A stretch of DNA of 23,942 nucleotides from Chrysochromulina tobinii (Eukaryota; Haptophyta; Prymnesiales; Chrysochromulinaceae). The notes beneath the pieces were generated by a model. The model had not been told where the DNA came from and did no database searches. It saw only the letters and a list, made by a program, of their open reading frames with translations. Numbering within the stretch: position 1 is the first letter of the stretch; the number at the start of each line of letters is the position of its first letter. The DNA is taken from the NCBI GenBank assembly GCA_001275005.1, contig JWZX01002991.1, positions 1-23,942 of the forward strand, written 5' to 3'. A program made the position numbers and the translations under genes. Below are positions 1-8,675 of the stretch, piece by piece.

Positions 1-93
1 GCTGCCGCCGCCGCCGCTGCCGCCGCCGCCGCCGCCACCGCCGCCACCGCCGCCGCCGCCGCCGCTGCTGCCGCCGCCGCTGCTGCTGCCAAC
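1..93. repeat. GCC/GCT trinucleotide microsatellite coding for poly-glycine
   Basis: Nearly pure GCC units with interspersed GCT and ACC on the plus strand. In the minus-strand gene these read as GGC, AGC and GGT codons, giving a glycine-serine run. The tract continues to the window edge, so its full length is unknown. Confidence 0.9.
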
Positions 94-720
94 ATCACTG
101 TTTCGGTCACGCACAAGAAAGCCTGGAGGGATGAAGCGAAGCGTTCCCGGGCGCTTGCTTGTCGCTCGTGCGCAGTTCTCCAAGTTGAAGTAGGAAAAGT
201 CCCACAGCTCGTCCACAGTATCGGAATAACGATCGCATGGCGCGTCGTGCATGGGCTCCGTATTGTAGTACACGGTCCGAACACCTCGTTTTCGTAGGTT
301 GCGCCACGGCTGCGAAAGCTTGCCGTTGGTGCCTACCCAAATGAGTGTGTCGCCGTGGCTTAGCTTGCCAATCGCGGCGTGGTAAGCCAGCGAGAAACCC
401 ACTCCGAGCAGCACCTCGACGTCGGCTGCCGCATGGCGGAAACCCTCGAGGAGTGTGCCCACGACCGGCCAATACATGACACTGAGTTTGCGATCCGGAG
501 AGTGATTTTTCTCCCCCTGCCAAATCATTACGCGTCGGCGTGCGACAGCCGCGGCTGCCGAGCTGTTGGCGACCGGTTCCACAGCAGTGTGGATCGCCAA
601 TGACCGCGCCGCCTGTTGCTGCAACCACGCGTCCGATGCACAGCAGCGTGGGCCGCAGTGCGTGCCACACCAGTTGACACAAACGCCGACACCGGGCGTC
701 GGACAGGACTCGCGCCCCAT
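1..720 (-). CDS. Glycosyltransferase-like protein, C-terminus cut by window edge
   Basis: The open frame starts at an ATG at 720 and has no stop before the window edge, giving 240 residues. An in-frame stop lies upstream near 806-808, so this ATG is the first available. Seen: a cysteine-rich start, a Rossmann-like strand at about 62-68 (RRVMIWQG), then DTLIWVG at 124-130, VRTVYYNTEP at 147-156, DELWDFSYFNLENC at 170-183 and LRFIPPGF at 194-201. The order 'YNxEP, then D-E-x-W-D-x-S-x-x-N, then PPGF' resembles the N-terminal half of GT-B glycosyltransferases, which carry a donor-site region further on that would lie outside the window. From about residue 210 the chain becomes almost pure glycine with a few serines. 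No signal peptide is obvious. The GT-B reading is inference from motif order; the coding frame itself is secure because all motifs share it and its codons are GC3-rich. Confidence 0.6.
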   Translation of the reverse strand, partial: MGRESCPTPGVGVCVNWCGTHCGPRCCASDAWLQQQAARSLAIHTAVEPVANSSAAAAVARRRVMIWQGEKNHSPDRKLSVMYWPVVGTLLEGFRHAAADVEVLLGVGFSLAYHAAIGKLSHGDTLIWVGTNGKLSQPWRNLRKRGVRTVYYNTEPMHDAPCDRYSDTVDELWDFSYFNLENCARATSKRPGTLRFIPPGFLVRDRNSDVGSSSGGGSSGGGGGGGGGGGGGGGSGGGGS

Positions 721-1005
721 GAGACTGTGAAGTGTGAACTGGCTGTTTAAAACTCGGCCGCCTACTCGAAAACGTGGTAGGGCACGCGGGACTAGGTAAG
801 GCGATCAGACACCTGTGAATACGTATTCGACTATCCGCTGAAACTCTCGGGTGTCTCCCGCGCAATGCACCCGCGATGTCCGCCTTTGTGTCCGGGCGGG
901 ATTCTCCCTGTCGCCTCACTGACAAGCTGACTCCAAAGGGAGGGCAGGTTTGCGCTGAAGCTATATTTTACCTGTATCCTTATCTTTACATAATATATTA
1001 TATCT
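721..1005. other. Intergenic, 285 bp, with an AT-rich patch
   Basis: This lies between the start of the glycosyltransferase-like gene and the end of the PDI gene, both on the minus strand. No coding frame is convincing. A conspicuously AT-rich stretch at about 960-1012 sits directly after the PDI stop and is probably its 3' untranslated and polyadenylation region. On the minus strand this patch begins GTAAAGATATA and contains GATACAG, so a small terminal intron cannot be excluded, but no recognisable PDI sequence follows it. Confidence 0.5.
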
Positions 1006-1755
1006 TTACTTGAGGTGACCTTTGAGCCAGTCGACCAGAGCATCCTCATTGAACTCGTCCTTTTTCCGAGGGATAGGCATTGAAGCAGCCTCCTCGACGC
1101 CGGGGCGGAAGAGCAGCAGCGCTGGCGGCGTCTTGACGCCGAGCGCGGCGGCGACGGGATCGATGCTGTAGCTTGCGCTGTATGCGGCCTTGACAGGCTT
1201 GTGGGTGTACGAAGGCAGCTCGCTCGCAACCTCTGTGAAAACCTTGAACATCGCCGACGCCTTGACTGGTTCGCGAAAGAGGCCGAGGAGCAGAAAGCCG
1301 GTCTCTGCCTTGAGTGCTTCAACCTCGTCAGCCGCCTTGAGGCGCTGCACGCTGCCCGCCGTGACGCCGAGGGCCTCCTTGATGAAGCTCACGATGCCCT
1401 TGGCTTCTCGCGGGCCCTCGTACTCCTCTGGAGTGCCATCTTTGAAGATCTTGATTGTCGGGTAGCCAGAAATGCCAAAGCGCTCGGCGAGGTCGCGATG
1501 GGCATCTGCATCCACCTTGGCGAGAATCACCGGCGGGCTGAGCTTCAGCGTCTTCTTGGCAGCGGCAGCCCACTCTGGAGCGAGCGATTTGCAGTGGCCG
1601 CACCACGGAGCATAAAACTCGACCAGGGTGAAGGCCTTACCCTCGAGAAAGGAGTCAAAGTTTGTCGGGTCGAGCACAGCGACAGAGTCGTCATAAGCCA
1701 CGTCGGCAGCTGCAGCAGCCAATCCGCAGAACAAGACGGCTCGCGAGACGAGCAT
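1006..1755 (-). CDS. Secreted thioredoxin-domain protein, short protein disulfide isomerase (a-b type)
   Basis: A predicted oxidoreductase of the protein disulfide isomerase family, which forms and rearranges disulfides in the ER lumen. The start is the ATG at 1755; the frame opens further upstream, but only through a TTG. The 249-residue product begins with a signal peptide (LVSRAVLFCGLAAAAA, cleavage near residue 17). A thioredoxin domain follows at about 23-130, with the strand VEFYAPW and the active site CGHC at 52-55, then the cis-proline segment SGYPTIKIF. Residues about 135-249 look like a redox-inactive b domain (GLFREPVKASAMFKVFTEVA). Classic PDIs are about 500 residues with a-b-b'-a'; this one has a single active site and ends GHLK, with no KDEL-type retrieval signal visible. 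The family and CGHC site are secure; ER residence is inferred from the signal peptide. Confidence 0.9.
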   Translation of the reverse strand: MLVSRAVLFCGLAAAAADVAYDDSVAVLDPTNFDSFLEGKAFTLVEFYAPWCGHCKSLAPEWAAAAKKTLKLSPPVILAKVDADAHRDLAERFGISGYPTIKIFKDGTPEEYEGPREAKGIVSFIKEALGVTAGSVQRLKAADEVEALKAETGFLLLGLFREPVKASAMFKVFTEVASELPSYTHKPVKAAYSASYSIDPVAAALGVKTPPALLLFRPGVEEAASMPIPRKKDEFNEDALVDWLKGHLK

Positions 1756-2593
1756 TCGGGTCCGACAGCACAGGCGAACTTGTGCGAAGATGCGCCTTAT
1801 CAAGGACGCGCTCAAGGCGACCGGGCGGGGCTAAGCGTTCAGCGGCCCGGCCCGGCGGCTGTTCGAGTATGGCTGTGATAATAGGGGGTCCAGGGGTCCC
1901 CGAGCTAGTGTTAACCGCATCCGTATGTACGCCGGTCCGGTGTCTTGGGTGTCGAATTCTAAACATTGGCTGTGAACGACAGAAGTGTGTGAATAGTGTG
2001 TGAATCGGATCTTGCTTGAATGCGACGCGCTAGATTCGCCTGTCTTCTTCAAATTTGGTTCGCGGGCGCGCGCCTTGCCGAGTTTTGTCGCGTCGTTGAA
2101 ATTCAATGCTACAATCGCGGGATGGCGGGAAGCCGGGAACCGCTGCAACCTGCATTGTTGCCCGATCTGATATCTGTTATCGACGCGTCGCGTCCTCTCT
2201 TCGTCTGCGATTCGAAAGAACGCTCCTAGGCGTTCGAGACAGATCGCCAGAAGAGCATTTGAAACCTTATTTGAACGCCGAGCGCGGTGCCACGCGCCAA
2301 GGGGCAAGGGCCGCACGGCCGTGGTGGTGGGCCAGCCGCCGCCAGCGCCAGGGCCACGTGCAAGGCACACGTCACATAGGCGGGGGGGGCGGGCACAGCA
2401 CTTCCCCACACTTGCACACTAACCAACACGACGCTCGACGGTAGTCTGACCCGTCCTTCGGGCGTAGTACCCGGTCACGGCCAGGCAGGCCACCGTGATG
2501 AGGCGCTTTCACTAGCGATGGTGAGCGCCTCGCTTAAATCAGGAATCAGGCATTTCCTGAGATGGACTACGGGTTCTCGCACCTCGCCGTGAC
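1756..2593. other. Intergenic, 838 bp, no supported gene
   Basis: This lies upstream of the PDI gene and downstream of the kelch gene, so it should hold the PDI promoter and the kelch 3' untranslated region. Open frames of up to 192 codons occur on both strands, but they have arginine- and serine-rich shadow-like composition, no motifs and no codon bias. G- and C-rich runs lie at about 2285-2400. Two small inverted repeats lie near the kelch end and are listed separately. Confidence 0.5.
2474..2531. repeat. Two adjacent small stem-loops downstream of the kelch gene
   Basis: TCACGG near 2474 pairs with CCGTGA near 2493, and GAGGCGCT (2500-2507) pairs with AGCGCCTC (2524-2531) over a 16-base loop. 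They lie 60-120 bases past the kelch stop and could be a 3' untranslated structure. Function is unknown. Confidence 0.45.
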
Positions 2594-3895
2594 TCACTCT
2601 CCCCAAGCGAACCTCCACACGTCGCTCGTGTACCCTGTGTACCCACCGCCGAAGTACCACGCCGCGGAGGCTCCATCGTGCCACCCATTCCCGCCGTACC
2701 TGCTCTGCGGCGTGTATGCCCGCGAGCCTTGCCCGGGGTTCCCTCTGGTTGCATTTGGCACATTCGGTACGTTGCATGTTCCTCCTTCGAACGCCCAGCC
2801 CTGAGCCGGGACCTCGAGGTCCACAGACCAGAGGTCGTTAAACATGAGCAGCTCGGGGCTCCCTTTGGGATCCTGAGGGCCAGGGTGATGCTCCCCGGCG
2901 AGCACGAGCATCTTCGAGCCCCGAATCGGGAAGTCAAAGTTTGCGCCCGCGTGCCGAGCGGTCGGTAGGTAGCTAACCGAGCGGACGCCAGCCTCACCGC
3001 ACGTGCCGTGCAGCTCGACCGCACCGGGGTTGCCGCCGACGAACGTCCATCGCTGCTGGCTCACGTCGAATCGCCACAGGTCCTGTGTGACTCCATACCC
3101 ATGCGCCTTGTCCCCGTAGCCGCTGCCGCCGAACATGTATAGGCTGCCATTATAGGACGTCGTGAACGCATTGTGCCTCTCCCCGGGATACTGCACCGCT
3201 CCGGTGTACACACCATACGCCGTTGCGTTCGGCGGCCTGTCTTGCACCTGTACCCACGACTCCTTGGCATACTCGTAGTACCACATGTCGTTCAGCGTCC
3301 CAGAGCCCGAGTCAGTTTCGCCTCCTTGGATGTAGAGCCTAGTCGGCACGGCCCAAAAGTTCGACCACCACCGCGGAGTGGGCTGCGGCGAGTGCTCGCC
3401 AAGACGCGTCCACGTGAAGTTTCGCGTGTCCAGACGCCAGAGGTCTTGGAGGTACTTGTCTTTGCTTCCTCCTCGCCCGGAGAAAATGTAGAAGCTGGAC
3501 GTTGACTCGTCGAAGGCGTATGGTGCGTAGCTGCGGGCCGCGGGCCAATGTGCGCCGCCGTCACTGTTGCCTACCGTTGATCCCCCGAGGAACTCCCACG
3601 TCATGGATGGCATGTGCAGGCGCCACAGGTCGTTCAGGTAGCTGAGCGTGCCGTTACCGTCGTATCCATATCCACCCCAGACGAATGCGTACGGGCTGCT
3701 GTCCGGCGCAGCCCAGACGTGCGCGCAGCAGCGAGCCCCCGGCCACTGCTGTTCAGAAGGAGGGAACACGCCGCCGCAGCGGAGGTCAGTGGCGGCGGAA
3801 CACTCTTCTGTTTGTCCGCCTAGGTATGCCCATTCACCACCAACGGCCGCGCCCACAGTAGAAAAGAAGAACAGGGGAGCGAACGACAAAGACAT
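2594..3895 (-). CDS. Secreted kelch-repeat beta-propeller protein
   Basis: A 433-residue protein from the ATG at 3895; the frame extends upstream only through a TTG. The N-terminus is a signal peptide (LSFAPLFFFSTVGAAVGG). The rest is a series of about six kelch-type blades. Each has a glycine pair and a strand of the form Asn/Gln-Asp-Leu-Trp-Arg followed about 10 residues later by an aromatic: YLNDLWRL, YLQDLWRL, LNDMWYYE, VTQDLWRF, FNDLWSVD and SDVWRF at the very end. Several N-glycosylation sequons are visible (NGT, NFT, NAT, NGS). Kelch propellers are interaction scaffolds or, in galactose oxidase-like proteins, carry a copper site. I see no clear copper ligands, so an extracellular or luminal binding role is the safer inference. 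The gene is divergent from the FHA-SET-CW gene across 299 bp. Confidence 0.9.
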   Translation of the reverse strand: MSLSFAPLFFFSTVGAAVGGEWAYLGGQTEECSAATDLRCGGVFPPSEQQWPGARCCAHVWAAPDSSPYAFVWGGYGYDGNGTLSYLNDLWRLHMPSMTWEFLGGSTVGNSDGGAHWPAARSYAPYAFDESTSSFYIFSGRGGSKDKYLQDLWRLDTRNFTWTRLGEHSPQPTPRWWSNFWAVPTRLYIQGGETDSGSGTLNDMWYYEYAKESWVQVQDRPPNATAYGVYTGAVQYPGERHNAFTTSYNGSLYMFGGSGYGDKAHGYGVTQDLWRFDVSQQRWTFVGGNPGAVELHGTCGEAGVRSVSYLPTARHAGANFDFPIRGSKMLVLAGEHHPGPQDPKGSPELLMFNDLWSVDLEVPAQGWAFEGGTCNVPNVPNATRGNPGQGSRAYTPQSRYGGNGWHDGASAAWYFGGGYTGYTSDVWRFAWGE

Positions 3896-4194
3896 CAAGC
3901 CTTGGCCGTCAGAGCGGCAGCCGGCGGCACTTCCGTTTCACGAGGTATGTGTGGACACCTGCAGAATTTCTTGCGGTCGTCGCGTGTGCCGTCGGGAAAG
4001 AATAAAGTCCACACAAAGTTGCCAAAATTGGGCAGAAGATTTGGAAGCAGAATGTCCGGCTACCCACCCGGTATTTTTGAACCGGGTCCCCCCTCCCCAC
4101 TGGCGGGAAGAAGGTTCGCGGGTGTGGAAGAGGCGAAACGGACCGCGCGAGAGGAGAGAGAGGGTCTTTCCCCGACCGACGCTTGAGGCGCGCG
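3896..4194. promoter_or_regulatory. Divergent promoter region between kelch and FHA-SET-CW genes
   Basis: This 299-bp gap separates two ATGs pointing away from each other and must contain both promoters. A perfect 7-bp hairpin is present: ACCCGGT (4066-4072) and ACCGGGT (4081-4087) around an 8-base T-rich loop. A purine-rich GAGAGGAGAGAGAGGG tract lies just upstream of the plus-strand start. No TATA box is evident. Confidence 0.5.
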
Positions 4195-7100
4195 ATGAAA
4201 GCCGAACTGCTCCAATGGAGCAAAAAGGACGGCGCGAACGTGCACGTAGCGTACGTCATCTATGAGGGCATCACACTGCCATCCAAGCTCATCATCACCA
4301 AAACTGAGCCAGCAAGTGGGCTACCAGCGAGTGACCATCACATCGTCCTTGAAAGCCGTGCAGGCAAGAGCAAGAACTTACTGCGGCTCGGCTCGTTCCT
4401 TGAGTCACATGGGCGCGCCGGACGAATCGAGGTGTCTGGAGGAGTGCTATTCATCACTGGCGCGAACGAAAGTTGCGCAACCGCGTGCTTTGTCAGTGGT
4501 ACCGTTGAGGGGTGCAAGGTGGCGGTTGGGCTACCTGTGCAGCTGAACCGGACCGAGGCAACACTCAACCCGGGCGATGCCGAGCAAGTTCTGCGACCAG
4601 TGTGGGCCGAATGTTCTGAGACCAAGCGAGCTCTGCGACCAGCGTGGGCCTCCAGGGTCCGGTCGCATGAGTCATTGGCGTTGGCGCCGAGCTCATCAGT
4701 AGCGGCGGCGACTCTGCCACTACCATCGGCAGAAGCAGCAGCAGAGGCGACTGTGCCACTACCATCGGCACCATCGGCACCAGCAGCGGCACCAGCACCA
4801 GCACCAGCACCAGCACCAGCAGCGGCAGAGCCTGTGCGGCCGTTTGCGAGAGAGCTCTCACAGCGCAACGACCCGGGGGCATCAGACGCGCCCAATCGCT
4901 CACTGTCCGTGGTACGCACGCTGCAAGTGCTCGATCGCGCCAACGCACTGGTCGCCACAGTGGCGCTGCAGACACCGCTGCAGACAGAGCCCACGTGTCA
5001 GACGGCCTCGGCGCATTACGGCATCGGGCGGGCCGAGTCGAATGCAATCCGTCTCGGGGGTGCTAGCATGTCGCGACTGCATGCGCGACTTGAGGTGCGT
5101 GGGCACTCTATTGTCCTCGTCGATTGTCAGTCGACGCACGGCACAGGAGTGCTCTCTGGCCTTGGCAGCGCGGGGCCGACCCATCTCGCTTCCGATGGCC
5201 ACCCCGTGACTCTGATCGCTCGCACTGATCGGATGGCGCCGAATAAATGGCTGCGTATCCCCATCTCGTTCGGCACCCACATCTTCTTCTTCTGCTTCCA
5301 CAGCGAGGCCGCCACCAGCGTCACCAGCGACACGGTGCAGGATCTTCGGTGTGGCAACGGAGAGGGTACGCCACCGGCGGGCAGAAGGGCGCGCCAACAG
5401 GCGCACACTATCCAGCCACCGTCTGTGCGCAGCGTACCAATACCAATACGACGAGGCGCAGCCCGTTTGGAATCCTATGGACTGGACGTGGACCCGTGCG
5501 CTGGCGTCTTGGCGCTCGCAGCTAAGGCAATTGACATGGGCGCTCAGATGGCCGCTCAGGTGCGCACCGTCCCTGCTAAACCTGCGCCGGCAGCGGTCGC
5601 CAGGCCTGCACCGGCAGCGCCTGCCAAACCTGCACCGGTGCCAGCTGCCAAACCAGCACCGGCAGCGGCTGCCAAGCCCGCACCGGTAGCCGGGACAACT
5701 GCACCAGCAGCAGCCGCCAAACCTGGCTCCGCTCAATGGCGTTACGCCATGGATGGGGGCTCCAGCGGAAGGCAGAGCGAGAGAACCGGGCGGCGGACGG
5801 GAGGGGGCGGCAAGAGCGCTGAGGGATGCACTGCACCCAGGCGGCTGCGCAGGGGTGCCTTCGCCAACGCTGAGCGCACGCGCCGCCGTCACGGCTCGAG
5901 CGCAGGGGGGCGCGGCGATGGCGCTAGAAGCAGTGCGGAGAGTGCGGAAGAAAGCGAGGACGAGAGCGCGGAGAAAGGCATCGACAGCGCGGAAGGCAGC
6001 GATAGCGACGGTGCGAGTTGGCATGTACGTAGGCGAGACAGAGCAGCTCGCCTGGCCGTCGAGCATCGCGTCGGACCACTTCTCGAGGCGGAAGAGGCAG
6101 CGGCGCGCTGCGGCTATCAAGAGGTCCGTTGCAGCTTGATGGTGACTGCCGAGGGGGAACAGCGGCCCATCAAGCTGTCCGGGCTGGCGTTAGAGCTGCC
6201 TTCTGAGTGGGAGCACGTGCCGTACGACTCGCTGCGCGCCTTCGACACGGGCACGGAGCGTGGCTTGGGCGTGTGCTGCACGCAGCCGATCCGCAAGCAC
6301 CAGATTGTGGGCGAGGCGTGCGGGCGCGTGCTGAGCGACGCCCAGTACAACGCGCTAGTCCGCGAGGAAGGTGAGTACATCTTCAGCTTCGACGACGAGA
6401 TGCTCGAGCGCAAGCGCCTCGCGAGGGACGAGCTGCGCTACATCGACCTGCGCAAGTATGGCAACCTGATGCGCCTGCTCAATGACGAGCAGATGGACCC
6501 CCCGCTACGCCTCGTGTACTGGCCGCCTGCGCCCCCAGCTGGCGCGGCGGCCACAGAGCAGCTGCCACAGCGCATCTTCTTGCAGGCGGCACGCGCCATC
6601 CCAGCCCTCGCAGAGCTCACATGGGACTATGGGGAGGAGTACTACAGATCATGGCTGATGGACGAGGTGGACTGTGAGGCGGAAGAGGGGACAGATAGCG
6701 AGGCGGACTGGGTGGAAGAGAATTGGGCATGCTGCGACAAGTGCGAGAAGTGGCGCCGGCTGCCCGCCGGGCCCGAGTACTGTGACGCAGCCCTACCCGA
6801 GAAGTGGTTCTGCTACATGAATCCGAACACGCATCGCAACTCATGCGACAAGCGCGAGGAGCGAATGGGTGTGGATGAGATTTGGGAGGGGGCTGAGGCG
6901 GCTCGGAGGCCTTCGGGTGAGAGGGAGGGCGATGCGATGCGAGTCGACGGGACGACAGGTCCAAGTGCCGAGGCCGACGGCAGCACGTCACGCAAGCGCG
7001 CCCCAGGAGTGCCGACAGTAGTGTTGGACTCTTTCCTCGCCAACCAGAGCGACTCCTCGGATAGCGAGGAGACTCGCGAAGAAAAGCGGGCCAACCGTGC

Positions 7101-7200
7101 CGAGCTGAAACGGCAGAGGCAGGAGGACTGGGTCAAGCGGAGAGGTGGTGAGCCAACGGCTCACGGTCCGAGTAGCCCCGTTGACACGTCGAAGACCTAA
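4195..7200 (+). CDS. FHA-SET-CW domain chromatin protein (putative histone lysine methyltransferase)
   Basis: A 1001-residue single-exon protein. ATG 4195 is the first ATG; the frame opens 12 bases earlier only through TTG. Seen in order: an unassigned N-terminal region; Ala/Pro linkers with an (AP)n run at about 198-212; an FHA domain at about 243-368 with GR 278-279, SRLH 293-296 and STHGT 313-317; and a repeated KPAPAA linker at about 460-505. A Ser/Glu-acidic and Arg-rich stretch then precedes a SET domain at about 665-820 with RGLGV, GEYIFSF, YIDLRKYGN and LTWDYG (Tyr812). A CW zinc finger follows at 844-890 (Trp844, Cys847, Cys850, Trp853, Cys873, Cys884), then an acidic/basic tail. Known: FHA binds phosphothreonine, CW reads methylated H3K4, and SET methylates lysine. 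Inferred: a nuclear methyltransferase that couples phospho-signals to chromatin. Odd: the canonical Asn-His-Ser-Cys motif of SET is Asn763-Asp-Glu here, so activity is uncertain. Confidence 0.93.
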   Translation: MKAELLQWSKKDGANVHVAYVIYEGITLPSKLIITKTEPASGLPASDHHIVLESRAGKSKNLLRLGSFLESHGRAGRIEVSGGVLFITGANESCATACFVSGTVEGCKVAVGLPVQLNRTEATLNPGDAEQVLRPVWAECSETKRALRPAWASRVRSHESLALAPSSSVAAATLPLPSAEAAAEATVPLPSAPSAPAAAPAPAPAPAPAAAEPVRPFARELSQRNDPGASDAPNRSLSVVRTLQVLDRANALVATVALQTPLQTEPTCQTASAHYGIGRAESNAIRLGGASMSRLHARLEVRGHSIVLVDCQSTHGTGVLSGLGSAGPTHLASDGHPVTLIARTDRMAPNKWLRIPISFGTHIFFFCFHSEAATSVTSDTVQDLRCGNGEGTPPAGRRARQQAHTIQPPSVRSVPIPIRRGAARLESYGLDVDPCAGVLALAAKAIDMGAQMAAQVRTVPAKPAPAAVARPAPAAPAKPAPVPAAKPAPAAAAKPAPVAGTTAPAAAAKPGSAQWRYAMDGGSSGRQSERTGRRTGGGGKSAEGCTAPRRLRRGAFANAERTRRRHGSSAGGRGDGARSSAESAEESEDESAEKGIDSAEGSDSDGASWHVRRRDRAARLAVEHRVGPLLEAEEAAARCGYQEVRCSLMVTAEGEQRPIKLSGLALELPSEWEHVPYDSLRAFDTGTERGLGVCCTQPIRKHQIVGEACGRVLSDAQYNALVREEGEYIFSFDDEMLERKRLARDELRYIDLRKYGNLMRLLNDEQMDPPLRLVYWPPAPPAGAAATEQLPQRIFLQAARAIPALAELTWDYGEEYYRSWLMDEVDCEAEEGTDSEADWVEENWACCDKCEKWRRLPAGPEYCDAALPEKWFCYMNPNTHRNSCDKREERMGVDEIWEGAEAARRPSGEREGDAMRVDGTTGPSAEADGSTSRKRAPGVPTVVLDSFLANQSDSSDSEETREEKRANRAELKRQRQEDWVKRRGGEPTAHGPSSPVDTSKT

Positions 7201-7640
7201 CAAATTTGAAGCTATCGAAGTTGTGTAACTGTAACTATTCAGTCGCGAGTGCGGCGTGCGTACCGCAACCGACTCTTAACCGACTCTGGGCCGGTTCTTG
7301 ACGTTCGTTACACTCGACCCACCGACCCAATAGGTCATAGTAACATAAATTCGACACCATGTCACCAAACAAGCAAACTCCAAAGACACCCTCCACCGGA
7401 CCGCGACCAATCGAGTCTGGAGCGGACTCTGTCATGTCGTGCCATCGTCACTCGGCGCGCGTCCTAAGACGCAGTCTGATACCACCACACGACCATGACT
7501 ATGGAGACCGGATGGAGGGAGAGATCGGATGGAGATCGGATGGAGATCGGATGGAGATCGGATATTGCCACTCGTCTGTCTCGCTTCTCACACGTCCACG
7601 GCGGGCCATGGCCTCTTCACAACTGACGACTCGTCTGCCG
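7201..7640. other. Intergenic between convergent genes, 440 bp
   Basis: This holds the 3' ends of the FHA-SET-CW gene (plus) and the EF-hand/C2 gene (minus). No gene is supported. The only clear structure is the 11-bp tandem repeat at 7523-7563. Confidence 0.6.
7523..7563. repeat. 11-bp tandem repeat (GATCGGATGGA, about 3.7 copies)
   Basis: Units start at 7523, 7534, 7545 and 7556 (the last truncated), identical where complete, with a degenerate copy just upstream at 7507-7519. It is non-coding and lies between two convergent genes. Confidence 0.9.
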
Positions 7641-8675
7641 TTACGAGTTGAGACCCGAGTCGAAGTCGACGCGCAGCACGAGCGTGCCGCCGTCGAGCAA
7701 CGGCTGGAACGTGGTGTGTGGCACGCCTGGGCGCACACCCTCGAGGCACAGGCGCGCCTTGCCCAACAACACTGAGGCCGTGCCAGCATCCCATAAATCC
7801 ACCACCACGAGAGCATGCATGGACGTGTCTTCGAAGTCGAAGGTCTCACCCCAGGTCACCATCGACGCTCCCTCGACGACGCTCGTTCGCGCCGTCCGCC
7901 GCTTCGAAAAGTCCGTCACGTTCACCGTAGCATAGGCCTGCCGAGCACTGCCGTCATCACGACTAGACAGACCCTCAGCATCGAGGACATGAACGCGAAG
8001 GGTACCGACGTAGTCGCCGGCCTTAGCCATGGAGCGTGGCTCTGCCGCAGGCAGAGGCAATGGAGGCAGAGGCGACGCAGGAAGCGACGACGCAATCGGC
8101 GTGACTGATGATTTCTGCGACGACGGCGGAGCAGCTGGCATCGGCGGAGCAGCCGGCATCGGCTGAGCAGGCGTCGGCGGTGCGGGCATCGGCGGTGCGG
8201 GCGTCGGCGGTGCGGGCGTCGGCGGTGCGGGCGTCGGCGGTGCAGGCGTCGGCGGTGCGGGCGTCGGCGGTGCGGGCGTTGGCGGTGCGGGCGTTGGCGG
8301 TGCGGGCGTCGGCGGTGCGGGCGTCGGCGGTGCGGGCTCCTCCTCGCCTTTGTAGGTAGCAACCGCCTTGACAAGTTCAGCAAACTCCTCGCTGTTGACA
8401 GCCCCCTTCTTCTTAATGCATTTCGAGAGCAGGATTCGTAAAGTTTCCTCTGGCGGCGTGGGAAATCCACTCTTCTCGGCGACAGTGACCAAGGCCTCAA
8501 GGGCCTCGTCCTCGTCAATTCTGCCGCTTCCCGTGTAGTCCGCCATGCGAAAGTGCGTCTTTGCAGTGGCAGCCAGCATCGAAGGATTCGCGAGCAGCTT
8601 GCTGTTTGGCGAAATAGAACCCTTGGCCGTCTGTCGCGCCTGCCGCGCCTCGAATGCGTCCCATATGTCGGCCAT
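7641..8675 (-). CDS. EF-hand and C2 domain protein with proline-threonine repeat linker
   Basis: A 344-residue protein from the ATG at 8675. Seen: an N-terminal EF-hand whose loop is residues 46-57 ([12 protein letters not shown], with Asp46, Thr48, Ser50, Asp54 and Glu57 at liganding positions). A second, degenerate helix-loop-helix follows at about 80-105 ([11 protein letters not shown], acidic ligands missing). A long PAPPT repeat linker covers about 114-185. The C-terminal C2 domain at about 222-340 begins [13 protein letters not shown] and continues through [16 protein letters not shown] and [10 protein letters not shown], ending LVLRVDFD. C2 domains usually bind acidic phospholipids, often with Ca2+; here some loop aspartates are present (Asp-Ala-Glu, Asp-Asp) but the full ligand set is not obvious. 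Inferred role: a Ca2+-responsive membrane-associated adaptor. The gene is tandem with the SGNH-like gene, 179 bp apart. Confidence 0.88.
   Translation of the reverse strand: MADIWDAFEARQARQTAKGSISPNSKLLANPSMLAATAKTHFRMADYTGSGRIDEDEALEALVTVAEKSGFPTPPEETLRILLSKCIKKKGAVNSEEFAELVKAVATYKGEEEPAPPTPAPPTPAPPTPAPPTPAPPTPAPPTPAPPTPAPPTPAPPTPAPPMPAPPTPAQPMPAAPPMPAAPPSSQKSSVTPIASSLPASPLPPLPLPAAEPRSMAKAGDYVGTLRVHVLDAEGLSSRDDGSARQAYATVNVTDFSKRRTARTSVVEGASMVTWGETFDFEDTSMHALVVVDLWDAGTASVLLGKARLCLEGVRPGVPHTTFQPLLDGGTLVLRVDFDSGLNS
8176..8340. repeat. 15-bp coding minisatellite, 11 copies, encoding PAPPT repeats
   Basis: The unit GGCGGTGCGGGCGTC is repeated head to tail from 8176, with single-base variants (ATC, GTT, CAGG, CTCC). 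Because 15 is a multiple of three, copy-number change keeps the EF-hand/C2 frame open. On the minus strand each unit encodes five residues of the Pro-Ala-Pro-Pro-Thr linker. Degenerate copies extend further left to about 8125. Confidence 0.95.

Noticed and set aside
107-925. 272-codon minus-strand frame at the left edge
   Set aside because: It lies in a different frame from the one carrying YYNTEP and DELWDFS, and its Arg/His-rich composition is typical of an out-of-frame read.
1756-1815. Longer N-terminus for the PDI
   Set aside because: The codon at 1815 is TTG; the ATG at 1755 yields a proper signal peptide.
1831-2409. 192-codon minus-strand frame between PDI and kelch genes
   Set aside because: No motif, no codon bias, ends within low-complexity sequence; the start is not supported.
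4900-6120. Long minus-strand open frame (406 codons) opposite the FHA-SET-CW gene
   Set aside because: Arg/Cys/Ser-rich shadow of the plus-strand gene, without motifs; the plus frame holds recognised domains.
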